Shown: positions 54,331 through 64,000, counted from the first letter of the stretch. The stretch is 64,000 nucleotides of DNA from Astrocystis sublimbata (GCA_022453515.1 JAJNNY010000054.1:62001-126000), one strand, 5' to 3'. The notes: generated by a model from the letters alone, not told the origin. Made by a program: numbers and translations.

Positions 54331-54895
54331 GAATTGAAAAGACAGGATCACACCATTTTCCAACGATACTCGATGAGCGAGGACAAGTATTTGATATTCA
54401 TACCGCTTACATGGAATGCTTGCAACGCGCGGCGCGGCGCTCCTGCGGGCCTCGCAGTTTTTGAAGATATGATGATACTCTCTATGCTCAATTACCAAGT
54501 TGATGAGTACATGGAATCCGCAATCGACTGGAGACCTTCGCCAAATCCGAAATGTGATCATGGATCTCTGCTCTCAACACTGCCCTGAAATGAGAGCGAA
54601 CTTGCCCGAGCTTGAAATGTCGGCCGTGGCTCAGAGTAGCTCTGAGAATTGCGACGAAACTACCTTCAACGGCATCAAGCTCACTTTGGGCAAGTACATC
54701 TCGCACATCCTACGGCACGGGGCTGTCTTGTGTTGCTCTTCGGAGATCCGGTTACGACTTGCTCTCGAAGTTCAAGCATTCCTTCTCGCTCATCTGACTC
54801 ATGTGACTGATAATCACCGCTTTCAACGACAAAAAAAACACGTCGACCAAACTTGCGGAAAGGGGAGAATGAACTGCGTACCTAACTCTGTATGA
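54331..54895 (+). pseudogene. Frameshifted remnant, possibly a fungal (ABA3-like) terpene cyclase
   Basis: The first frame reads YSMSEDKYLIFIPLTWNACNARRG, then a segment ending in DMMILSMLNYQVDEYMESAI. Near 54520-54530 the coherent sequence jumps one base to TGDLRQIRNVIMDLCSQHCPEMRANLPELE, then GKYISHILRHGAVLCC and RLRLALEVQAFLLAHLTHVTDNHRF. The two halves fit as one helical C-terminal region. It recalls the unusual fungal sesquiterpene cyclases of the abscisic-acid (BcABA3) kind, from memory of the family pattern only. Upstream parts are missing. Together with the shift this is a pseudogene. The family assignment is tentative; the frameshift is directly visible. Confidence 0.45.
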
Positions 54896-55165
54896 CTCGC
54901 TAGCAGGACGGCGTGTGATGGGTCGACGAGGCGGCCCAGGGCGGACGGCAGATGTGTGTGAGGAGGCAGCAGCAGCAGCAGAGGCGGCGGCGTCGTCTCC
55001 TCTCTTGAGCTCTTGCATGGCGCTGCTGGTCGGGGGGATCTTGGATAGGTTGTCCCAGAAGGCTGGCGGTAGTCGGGTGAGATGGGCGAGTTTTAATCTT
55101 TTGGGCGAAGTCTCGGCGGTGGTGGTGTCGCTCGGCGGCCGGCGCTTGGGTGGTGGTGGTGGCAT
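54752..55165 (-). CDS. Fragment with the fungal FWDNLSK motif, function unknown
   Basis: From the ATG at 55165 the frame gives MPPPPPKRR, SPKRLKLAHLTRLPPAFWDNLSKI and an Ala/Arg-rich tail over 137 residues. Many ascomycete genomes carry numerous short proteins with FWDNLSK...L...LREL-type sequence, whose role is unknown. The conserved part lies at about 54980-55110; the last 45 codons are the antisense of the terpene-cyclase-like remnant and probably not functional. It may be a decayed paralogue. Confidence 0.45.
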   Translation of the reverse strand: MPPPPPKRRPPSDTTTAETSPKRLKLAHLTRLPPAFWDNLSKIPPTSSAMQELKRGDDAAASAAAAASSHTSAVRPGPPRRPITRRPASESYRVRYAVHSPLSASLVDVFFLSLKAVIISHMSQMSEKECLNFESKS

Positions 55166-55429
55166 ATGGAAAAGTCGGTATTGCACATATTGGGGAGATG
55201 GTCGAGTCGGAGGCGCGGTCGCATCCCATATATATGAATATTCGGTTGGGTGTGGATGATCAGGCTTGAGGCGAGTGGATGCTGGTGTTGTGGTCAAATG
55301 AAAGAAAATGGTTGCGCATGTGTGCGCAAAGGCTCGGCTTCAGGGGGGTAAATAGTGCAGGGCCCTCAAAATCAGGTCCTGTGACCTAGAAGGAGGAGGA
55401 GGAGTTTATTATTATAATTAATTCTAATA
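55166..55429. other. Gap before the transposon
   Basis: A GGAGGA run lies at 55390-55405, immediately before the AT-rich flank of the transposon. No gene is recognised. Confidence 0.3.
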
Positions 55430-55476
55430 ACGTCATCCACAAGCCGATGCTGCACCCAAGCCGATGCTGCACTTTT
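55430..55476. repeat. Left terminal inverted repeat with two 17-bp units
   Basis: ACGTCATCCAC is followed by two units of a 17-bp sequence built on AAGCCGATGCTGCACCC, the last ending in ACTTTT. Confidence 0.85.
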
Positions 55477-55578
55477 CAACACCCATTTCACGCCATTACC
55501 AAAAACACAACAACAACGCAATTAAAACAGTTCAAATCAATTGGAATCGTCTTCTTCAGAGGTTTCTACTTCTACTTG

Positions 55579-55620
55579 ACATGTTCGCGCATTATGTCCC
55601 TTGCCGCCGCAGATGCTACA
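55579..55620 (-). pseudogene. Surviving C-terminal CCHC zinc knuckle of the transposase
   Basis: The minus strand reads CSICGGKGHNARTC, with C-x2-C-x4-H-x4-C spacing, preceded by a basic stretch and followed by an acidic end and a stop. This knuckle closes many fungal DDE transposases. It lies at the GC-retaining margin of the element. Confidence 0.75.
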
Positions 55621-57242
55621 CCGCTTTTGACCCGTCCGCGCCCTCTTTGCTAAACGACTATTTTCACCTTCTATTACCGATTTAACGTTATTATCGCTTT
55701 TTAATTCCCGCAGAACTTAAGAATCCTTTATAGTAAGAAGTCCTTTATATACTAGTCGCTTGTTTTTTTACTTATAATGTTTATTAAATATATAATTAGT
55801 TTTGCGAAGTTCTTTGTTTTTTTAATATAAAAAGGCGTTTTTATATATTATAATATATATAGTTTTTATAATTAAATTAATTAATTTTAAAATTAATATT
55901 AGTAAGCTTTTTTAATACTTTTAGATACTATTTTTAATAAGAGTTAACTGTTCTAAGGCTTTAAAAAAGGTGGTAGGTATCCTGGAAGTCCAAGCTAGGG
56001 GGGGGTAGTTTGGGTTTAATAAAAGGAGTTTTTTTATTTTTTTTTTTTTTAACAAAAAAATTACCTTTTTTATATCTAAAGGGATAATTCTAGTAGCCTT
56101 AAATCCCGATCAAATGTTTTTTTTTATAAAAGTACTTATAAACGCTTTTAAAAACCCGGCTAAAAAATCCTTTTTTATAATATAGGTTTAGTACCGCTAT
56201 ATTAAATCTTTGATATATAATAAGTAAAAGCGTTTTAATATACTAAAAAGTACTAGATTAAAGGCTGGAGTCTGTATGACAAATAGGCAGGCATATAAAG
56301 GGTAACTATGCCGTTATTCTTATAATAATCCTTAAAATCTATTAAATAGTAGCTTTTGTAACTATTAAGGATCAAGAGGCGTTTTATACCCTTTATACGG
56401 CTCCGAGTATATAAATTAAAATACTATAGCTATTTTATACTTATCTTGTTTATAGTCCAACCGTTACTTAAAAGATCGATAACCCAGTTAGGTAGTAAAA
56501 TAGTATTGCGATACTAAGACGCAAGGTGATACGCGCCTATAAAGATAATATACAGCAGTACCGCCCAACCTTAAGAATTAATAGCTTAAACTACTATAAC
56601 CCATTCTCTGCCTCCTTACTAGGCCTGCCTAGGTTTCCCACGTTTTTTTAAGCTTGTTATAACTATTCCGGTTATAATTATATTTATAAAAAACCCCGAT
56701 TTATTAAAGTTAAATATATCTTTTACCTAGATACTATATTTCGTAATTATATTAGTTATAAGTGTAAACTATACGTAATAACTTACAGGATTTTTATTAA
56801 AAGCTCGCTAATAATCGATTTAACGATTTAGATATGTTTAAAGGTCAGGTTATTATTATATAAAATTCGAAGCCTAGTTATATCTAACGGGCTTTGTATT
56901 GCGTATATATCAAAGGATATTAGCTATTTTTTTAATATATTAAAACCAGGAAAAAAATATTCGCAAATCTAGCTTAATTACGCGTTTAATAATTATATCC
57001 TTTTTAAATATTATAAACTTTCGCGATTTTCGGTTCGATAAATAAACTAGTTAAAAACCAGCGAGGCGTTTCATAATTATAATAGTATAAATGTTATAAA
57101 TTTTTGCAATTTTTTAAAAAAAAAGTTTAGGGTTCTGTTTTTTAGCCTAAATCGCTAGTTATAGATTAGTTTTACTTAGTTTAAGTGGTATAATATAGTT
57201 AGTAAGATATTTATAATTAAATATGGAAGGTAAAGAAATAGT

Positions 57243-57307
57243 AAAAAGTGTAGCATCGGCTTGGGTGCAGCATCGGCTTGGGTGCAGCATCGGCTTGTGG
57301 ATGACGT
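57243..57307. repeat. Right terminal inverted repeat with three 17-bp units
   Basis: The reverse complement matches the left end but contains three units rather than two; one unit has G/A change (GCTACAC). Confidence 0.85.
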
Positions 57308-57330
57308 TATGTACTTATAACTGTATATAT

Positions 57331-57378
57331 AAGGAAAGGGCAAGCGTTTAGTGCCAGACGTCTTGATAAGGGTTAAAC
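57331..57378 (+). repeat. Dispersed 47-bp repeat, copy 3
   Basis: AAGGAAAGGGCAAGCGTTTA followed by GTGCCAGACGTCTTGATAAGGGTTAAACC. It lies 22 bp to the right of the transposon TA and 43 bp from the tRNA-like gene. Confidence 0.8.
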
Positions 57379-57420
57379 CAGCATAATAAACTCTAGAATT
57401 AAAAAAAAAACAATCTTTTT

Positions 57421-57514
57421 CCCAAAGCCGGGAATCGAACCCGAATCCCCTGACCCCTTACGGGCATGGTTCCCCATGTGTCAATTAGGTATGCTACCAT
57501 TGCACCACTCTGGG
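57421..57514 (-). tRNA. Probable intron-containing tRNA (anticodon uncertain, best read GAC)
   Basis: On the minus strand, 94 nt fold as a tRNA. Acceptor CCCAGAG pairs with CTTTGGG, D-stem GTGC pairs with GCAT around an AATGGTA loop, and T-stem TCGGG pairs with CCCGG around TTCGATT. A run of T follows within about 10 nt as a Pol III terminator. The anticodon arm is long: CCTAA pairs with TCAGG at four of five positions if a 24-nt intron lies after position 37, giving loop TTGACA and anticodon GAC (Val). One mismatch (A-C) fits a RIP-type change. GAC is not the usual fungal valine anticodon, so the isotype is doubtful and it could be a pseudo-tRNA. Confidence 0.55.
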
Positions 57515-58716
57515 TGATTTGTTGAAAACCGATCAGTCAACCAAACTTATATTAAACGGCGAGCTGAAGGACGGCTGCACCCTGGTTTCTGTTGCCTGTC
57601 AATAGTAGCACACAGAAGCTACTGGCAAACAACACAGTAAATGAAGGCCGACAAGAGAGTCTACGAAACGAAGAGACTACTATACGTACAGCTCAAAGGG
57701 TTGCAATGTGATGTGCCGCTGATACCTATGACCGGTGAGACGCTCTACACGAACAACCGACTTCACCTGTTCGTCGGAAGTTGCCTTATGAATGGCAGCA
57801 CAGATAATGCAGACACAAGGAAATCTTGGACTCACCCTAGTCACGGGCCCGAAGTACAGGGGTGGTCTTCTCATGGGTGTAGGCACTTGGTGGTGGTGAT
57901 TGGTGGTCGACATACAGCCCCCAAAATCGCCCGAGTGCCACAATGTAATTATAGTAATAAAGGGCAACCAAAACGCATCCTGTAGGATCTGAGATGGTCA
58001 CGCCTTTTGTACTTTCAGTCTCTGCTTGGGCAGGTAAATGCAACGCTCTTCGTTCATACCGCATGGATGCAAACCTATGATTTAACCTGGCAAACGTACG
58101 AGCATCGCGACCTCTGTGTCCCAAGGCCGTGTATTGTTTTACCTTTAGAAATATCGGATACAAGCATTGCAACGTCTCTCGCTGGTATAAACACGAAAGA
58201 TCCTTATAAATATCATTCCGGGCTGTAGTACTCAGCCCCACTAGTTCCGTCTTGTTTCTATCCGTGACATATGTAACACTGCCCAGGCTGAAGCCCACTT
58301 GAAGCTGATATAAATGCTTACGTAGACTTCCGGCATGGGCATAACAAAAGTCCTAGGGGACGTTACATCGTTCAAAACCCTCACATACTAGGTCCCTTGT
58401 TGTGTGTCAAGTACTTTTGCACCAGAGTAAAGGAATATAGCAGTAGCCATGTAGCTAAGTAGAATAGTAGAGGTAAGGTGGTGTCAATTCTATTGATTCC
58501 TGGGCTCCCCCATATACTAGGAGCCGCCCAGTCTTTATATACACAGATCTCACACCCCTAAATAGCCCTCTGCAAGGGAGCCCCTGGGTCAAAGTGAGGC
58601 TCATGGTACCTTGGCACCTGATATTGTGTTGGCACATCATTCTTCTGGCGTCTCGTTTTCTCCCTCCCCTCTTCCATCCTCACCCTCGACTTTTGACTCC
58701 CGACAAGCTGGGCACC
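57515..58716. other. Intergenic, 1.2 kb
   Basis: Short frames on both strands lack protein-like composition. The right 100 bp are the likely leader of the surface-protein gene; a hydrophobic in-frame extension back to an ATG at 58603 is possible. Confidence 0.4.
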
Positions 58717-59709
58717 ATGGATCTTTATCTGGGTCCACTACCAACCGATTTCTCCCTATCCCCGGATTGCAAAGATGAGCTCAATGCTTTATATGAGCTA
58801 TCAACAAAAGACAACAACTATGTCCTTCTTCAAGGCCCTTTCGATCAAACGTCTTGCTATCCCGGCGGTTACTATCCCAATACGCAACAACAGTACTATT
58901 CGCCGGCGAGATGTCCTGTCGACTTCACAGCCGCTTGTCAATCCATAAGAAACATTGGCACTATTACGGAGACGGTGGTGACCTGCTGTCCAACGTTAGT
59001 AGTATATTATGAAGTCTTAACTAATTCCATTCTCTTACAACCCCCCTAGACAGCATGACTTCTCATGCCAAACAGCAGCGAATCACTTTTGGGAAACTAC
59101 GTTTGGGTGTACTTCCCATATCTCTGATTCAAGCACGAAAACAGTTGCCAGTCAGGTAGCAGATGGTACAACCGTGCAGGCCACGGTAACCTTGTTTAAC
59201 TCTGACGGGGTAAATGCGTTTTCCATTCAAGCCAGACGCCAATCGACAGATTTTGTTTCCTCTCCAGCCTCCACTGTAAGTGCCAATGAGCAGATGCTGG
59301 TTACCAATTATTCTTGCACGGTGCCGATCTGTGAATGCGTATGTTAACCAATATGTTACAGACAGCAATGCCTGTGCCATCTTCCTCTTCAACTACAACC
59401 CAGAACACAACGCCGATATCGCAACCGAACAGGACCGAAACGGCCTTGAACGGCGGAACTATCGCCGGGATTGCCATCGGCAGCTTCATTGCACTGCTTG
59501 CCGCAACTATGTCGGTATTCCTGATATTGCGTCGTCGTAAAAAGGAACCGGCGATCCTGCCTGATAACCATGGAGTCCATTATCAGCCGCGGATGTCAAC
59601 TATACCGCAGGAGATATATACGCCTGCGGTGCTACAGGAAGTAGCTGGGTCTCCACAACCTATAGCAGAGCTTGCATCGAATAGTATTACAAGTGTAAAG
59701 GGGCATTAG
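58717..59709 (+). CDS. Single-pass fungal cell-surface membrane protein, function unknown
   Basis: Three exons (58717-58994, 59050-59275, 59362-59709) give 283 aa. The start MDLYLGPLPTDFSLSPDC and the later pattern TSCYPGGYYPNTQQQYYSPARCPVDFTAAC, TVVTCCPTQHDFSCQ and FGCTSHI belong to a family common in ascomycetes with paired cysteines in an outer domain. A Ser/Thr-rich stalk (VPSSSSTTTQNTTP) comes before one transmembrane helix (AGIAIGSFIALLAATMSVFLIL) and a basic cytosolic tail starting RRRKK. The layout is that of a wall-facing sensor or adhesin, but no function is established. An upstream ATG at 58603 would add a signal-like hydrophobic start (MVPWHLILCWHIILLAS); the choice is open. Confidence 0.75.
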
Positions 59710-60200
59710 TCAAAGATAAAGGGCGAGGTGACGCTAAGAAGCCGTCATGGAAATAGACAGTTCTGCTAATGAAAATATTGTTGGGAAGGTTCTACGCACC
59801 CCTCTTCACGGCCATTGCCAGGTCTTGAGCTTTCGGAATCCCTACGATGTTTAGAAAGAAAGAGCTAAAATTAGGATATCACAGCCTCGCGACAATGCAG
59901 ATCTTAACGAGATATGAATTTGATGATGATTTATTGCGTCTAGATAATTAGAGCGAAGCTGGTTTTTATATCCTACCACTGAATCTGAAAAGACGACTAC
60001 CCATAGTTCGATTAATTTACACGGTGAACATGCCTGAATAAGTATGACCGTGGATGATTTGAACTTGAAGATCGAATGCAATTTTTGGCAATAGAGAAAC
60101 CGCTGATGGATACCCACTATCTTCTAATTATCCACAATCACCAACCCGGCCCAGTCACTTTTGTCATCATATTTTATTCCAACCCAGTAGACGCATGATC
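59710..60200. other. Intergenic between convergent genes
   Basis: About 0.5 kb with no recognised feature. Confidence 0.4.
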
Positions 60201-63200
60201 TCATCTGCTGACTTTCTTGCGCATGCTTGAGAACAGAGCCCGGAAGCTATGCCGTTTACCGGATTTCAGGATCGAGCCTGCGTCCCTAAGTGTTTCCTCA
60301 CGTCCTACTTGAATCTTCACCTCCCCTTTATCCCCAATAATATCGTCAGCTGGGCTGTCGCTCTCATCGTGGTCCTCAACAATCGCATTAAAAGCTTTCT
60401 GTTCATCTTGTGCTGCATTGTCCGTAACCTCAGGAGCCACAACCTTGAACAAATCTGATAGTGGGCTATTCGGTAAAATAGCTATTTTACCTAGGTCCGT
60501 CGTATCAGGGACGTCTGTCAATCTGTGCATCCATCTACCTAGATCACTCTCCGAAGCCATGCCTTGCAGGAACAAGGGTGCCCTTTTGTCATCGCAGCTC
60601 TCGCAACGCCATCCTTCCCAGAGCAACTTCGCCATGGCAAAGCTCTCGCGGGCCAACGCAAAGTCCAACGGTGTCCAGCCACCGCGGTCCACCGCATACA
60701 CGTCTGCACCTCCATCCAGGAGCATCCCGGCTTCCTCCAGCTTGCCCGTCGAAGCCGCATGATGGAGAGGCGTCATGCCGTCTGCGTCGGGTATTTCCGA
60801 ATTCGCCCCGTTGTCGAGGAGTAGTCGTATGAGCTTCACGCTTTTCTTCCCCCCCGAATCTTCGTCTTGCATCTGATAATGGTCCAGAGCTCGATGGAGC
60901 AGTGTTTTCCCGGTTTCGTCCTTGGCGTTCGGATCGGCCCCTCGCCCTAAAAGCAGGCGGATGACCCGTATCCCCGAATCGCTGTTGGCCAAACCGTAGT
61001 AAGAGAAAGCAGCGTGTAGGGCGTTCCCGTAATCTCTCCCCCCCTGATGGCCGTTGGTTTGAGCGCCGTGATCAAGCAGTATCTGTACGACACCTTCTTG
61101 GCCCGAGAGTGACGCAATCTCCAGAGAAGTGCCTGATAGCCCGACAGCATCAGCCGGGGCGCCGTGTTGAAGCAGTAGTCGTACGACGTCCTCGTGTCCT
61201 CCCAGAGAAGCGGCCGGCAGCGGCAGCGCGGTTTTGGAGATTCCGTCGAAACTATCAACTTGGGCGCCATGCTCTAATAATAACCGTACGATGCCCAGGA
61301 AACCGCCTGATGCTGCTACCACGAGGGCGGTGCCAGGGACTGTACTCTTGTTGCCGCTCTGTGCGATGTTATCCAGCAGCAACCGCACAACACCCTCGTG
61401 TCCTTCCGTTGCAGCTCCCATCAACGCGGAATAGTACCAATCATCTTGAGCATTTATCCGAGTACTATGCTCGAGCAACATCCGCACAATGTTTTCGTGC
61501 CCGTTCCCCGAAGCGAGATGCAAGGCGCCACGCAACTCCTGCCGATTCTCGCCTTGTTGCAGTACCGAATTAACGACGCTGCCAAGCCCGAAAGCAGACG
61601 CAAGACTGAGCGTAGATAATCTCCACCGGGGAGTCGGAAGCCTGATATGATACTGTACTAATCTATGGTTGAAGATGATGTTGCACGAGATAAACTTCGT
61701 TATCAGACTTGCTAAGTCTGTCGCATCTATATGACCTGCGGCCTTGACTGCGTATGTAGGCCAGTAGTGGATAGCATGGTGCATGAGGGGGTAAGCGTCT
61801 TCGACTGTTTCTTTCGAAGCACGGCCTGTATCGTCAAACTTGACTTCATTAACTAATCGATCGTTTATCTGTATTAAGTACCGAAGACAGACATTTGTTA
61901 TGCAAGTCGAGGCCACAGTGAGTGTCAGTTCGTGTGATAGGGGCTCGCTAAGGCGACCCGACGTAAGGTACTCGCGGACCGAGAGGTGTGCTAGATGAAT
62001 ATACACCTTGGCCTGGACGTCTCCTTCTGTAGTCAATGTGATCAGGCTGGGGCACAACTTCTTCAGCTCTCGCGGATCCGGCATACGATTTTTTGGATCG
62101 AAAGGTGCCCGCTCCACCGCGTCGGTTGCGTCGGTCGCCAAAGCATCCACGACCTCGTCAACTTCTAATGAATGCTCGGAAAATGTCAAGAACTGGAGCA
62201 ACCGCGTAACGTCAGTTTGGTTCTCGAGAGGCAAGCTCGCTAGCACTCGCGCATATGTCTCGTCGAGCGTCTTTGGCAAAGTATCTAGCGTGTCCTTGAC
62301 AGAGCGGTAGTTGAGGCACTTTTCTAACGCGTCTAGTTGGCAAGCGACCCAGCGAAACCTGGATCTGATTAGTATTCACGGGAGAGATAAATACTGATCG
62401 ACGCACACACTTACATGCCGTCTGCCTTTTGAACCAACGTGAATTCGATCTCGGACTGAACATCCGGGTTCGACTTCCATCGTTTGAGGCCCGCGCCGTC
62501 TCTGACTCTCGTTTTGACGTACAGGTCAATGTCACTGCCCACTTGCCCGCTCTGGAGAGAAACTATATTCTCAACACGGGCTATTGCTTCAATGGCTGAT
62601 TCAATATCGGCTTCGAGTCGACTCGTTACAAGGAGGTGTATGCCAAGCTCCCTTTTTCGTATATCTTGAAGCCACATCAACAGTCCTCCAGTGGGATATT
62701 CATAGCGGGTAGTACACTCGTCCAGGGCATCGAGGACGATCCAGATCTCTCCAGCTGTCTGGATCATCGTTGCGAGTGTATCACATAGCTCTTCATGGCT
62801 GGGCTGCCGTGGGTCGATATTCGACAGGAGCAACTGAAAGTGGTGTCGGGTGTTTGGGCGCAAGTCGTAAAGCTGACAAGCAAGGGATTTGATGGCGCTT
62901 TCTAAAGTCTGCTTGCCCCTGTCTGTAAACGTGAAATAGAAGTAAAGAACACTCCGAGGAATTTGATGTTCGATGTCTTCGATCACAATAGATGACAACA
63001 CTGTCTTACCGCACCCTGGTATACCGTGAAGCCACAAGAACGAGTTCGTCCCTGACTTCCATGCCAAGTACGAATCATGCTCTAGGAGCCACTGTCCTGT
63101 CCCCGGTTGGCGTTGTCTCAACGCATTCTGGAAGTTGATTGACGGATCAGTTGGTGAAAGCCGTTGTTTGATCTTGTCGTTCTGGCTTGATTCCTTGATG

Positions 63201-64000
63201 TATTCGATGCCATGCTGGACTTGCATGACATCCTCTTGGACTATATGCAATGCGGTCAGTGCCGTCTCCGTTTTTCCAAGTATCATCAAATCCTCGGGCG
63301 GTCGCTATCATAGCATAGCAGTAATTACCCCAAGTCTACTTACTCGTTGGAAAGAACCTCGCCGAGTTTCTTCTGGGCCTCAACCCTACGTGGTGATATA
63401 GTATTCAAAAGATCTCTAGCGTATGAAGCCGCGGCAATCGCTGCATAACCGTGCCATATATCGTTCTTGTGCGTGTCAGAATAGTCGCAGATTCCGCGGA
63501 TAACAAGACAAGGAAAGTGATTCATCAAGCCGGCAGCTTCCATTTCGAAGCACAGGATATCCTTTTCCTCCGATAGGGCGTCACGTATCAAGGCATCTTT
63601 CATTAACTGGTTAGCGGAAGCAATTAGGCCGTGGTGGACCACTGGCTCGTTTTCGCCAAGAGCGCGTTGCTTCCTTGCGATCAATTGAGACTTGTCGTTG
63701 CCGCAGACAGTAGCACAGCCATCTTCACTGCCTCCAGAGTGAATATATGAAGCTCGGTAGAGATTGTCGGTACTCGGGTCCGGCCACTGACACAAATGGC
63801 GCAGCCGTGGCTTTCTTACGAAAGCGGCCTCAAGCGAATTCTCGAAATGGGATCCGTCCAGGTCGTATCTCGCTTGCAACTTCTGAACGGCAGAAAGCAA
63901 GAGCTTCGGAGGCTGGTTCAAGAAGCCCGTCTGAACAAACTTGCCGTTTTGCACTGTCTTCCCAAAATCATACTGAAGCACGCCGCCGATGCCGTTCTTG
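60201..64000 (-). CDS. NLR-type receptor: PNP/UDP-phosphorylase, NACHT and ankyrin repeats (5' partial)
   Basis: The gene runs off the right edge. The visible N-terminal part (64000 to about 63350) begins KNGIGGVLQYDFGKTVQNGKFVQTGF and ends ...GICDYSDTHKNDIWHGYAAIAAASYARDLL, the C-terminal portion of a PNP_UDP_1 domain. A NACHT module follows: WLHGIPGCGKTVLSS (Walker A), IWIVLDALDECTTR (Walker B), LLVTSRLEADI. One intron (62359-62414) closes in phase. Then a winged-helix-like part (YARVLASLPLENQTDV) precedes about nine ankyrin repeats (for example GALHLASGNGHENIVRMLLEH, TPLHHAASTGKLEEAGMLLDGGADV). A disordered acidic-to-basic tail ends at 60201. Fungal NLRs of this make-up act in non-self recognition and cell death. 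The PNP-to-NACHT junction near 63350 does not close with the obvious GTAAGT...ATAG intron, so a different splice site or a frameshift must be there. Confidence 0.85.

Larger units (their letters stand above)
55430..57307 (-). mobile_element. Decayed Fot1/pogo-type (Tc1/mariner) DNA transposon
   Basis: The element is 1878 bp, the usual size for fungal Fot1 elements. Both ends begin ACGTCATCCAC in inverted orientation and are flanked by the dinucleotide TA (55428-55429 and 57308-57309), the target duplicated by this superfamily. Between about 55680 and 57240 the sequence is extremely AT-rich with TA steps and few CpG, as left by RIP, and has no open frame. The only preserved coding piece is a zinc knuckle on the minus strand (55579-55620), so the transposase ran right to left. 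The element is dead. Confidence 0.8.

Noticed and set aside
57837..58298. 153-codon minus-strand frame near the tRNA
   Set aside because: No family resemblance and no conserved pattern.
1..64000. CRISPR array, prokaryotic operons, rRNA
   Set aside because: None found; spliced genes and fungal families show a nuclear eukaryotic sequence.

Overview
The window is nuclear DNA from a filamentous ascomycete (Pezizomycotina). The signs are short GT-AG introns of about 48-190 bp in nearly every gene, fungal-only families (HET domain, NACHT-ankyrin receptor, polyketide-synthase remnant, fungal cell-surface family), and an AT-rich transposon with the look of repeat-induced point mutation (RIP). I cannot name the species. 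All gene models below were spliced by hand from the bases; where I state a protein length, the exon lengths sum to a whole number of codons unless I say otherwise.

Left part (1-26.8 kb). An FAD-dependent dehydrogenase of the tricarballylate/fumarate-reductase type (+) is followed by a CLC chloride channel or exchanger (-), a histone-fold protein of the Dpb3/CHRAC type (+), the U2 snRNP protein A'/Lea1 (-), a RING-finger protein (+), a conserved fungal protein of unknown function (+), an aryl-alcohol-dehydrogenase type aldo-keto reductase (+), a HET-domain protein (-), a xylose-reductase type aldo-keto reductase (-) and GINS subunit Psf2 (+). Two long stretches, 12-15.8 kb and 17-19.8 kb, hold no gene I can support.

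Middle part (27-45.9 kb). This holds a membrane protein with an apparent frameshift, an LSH/HELLS-type SNF2 remodeller, TFIIA gamma, a frameshifted TDP2-like phosphodiesterase pseudogene, an EamA/TMEM42-like membrane protein, an HpcH/HpaI aldolase, a glutaredoxin-like protein, a CHORD-CS co-chaperone, an unknown basic protein, and a divergent SRPK-like kinase that ends in a predicted membrane anchor. Most are single-copy housekeeping functions in replication, splicing, transcription or chaperoning.

Right part (45.9-64 kb). This is accessory in character: AT-rich DNA, three copies of a short dispersed repeat across the middle and right of the window, an orphan gene, a flavin monooxygenase, a SAM methyltransferase with a small membrane ORF abutting its stop codon, the last ~210 codons of a highly reducing polyketide synthase, a frameshifted remnant resembling a fungal terpene cyclase, a fragment carrying the FWDNLSK motif, a 1.88-kb decayed Fot1/pogo-type transposon with unequal terminal repeats, a probable intron-containing tRNA, a cell-surface membrane protein, and a large PNP-NACHT-ankyrin NLR that runs off the right edge. 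I read 48.8-54.9 kb as the ruin of a secondary-metabolite locus. The HET and NLR genes suggest non-self recognition loci in the same window.
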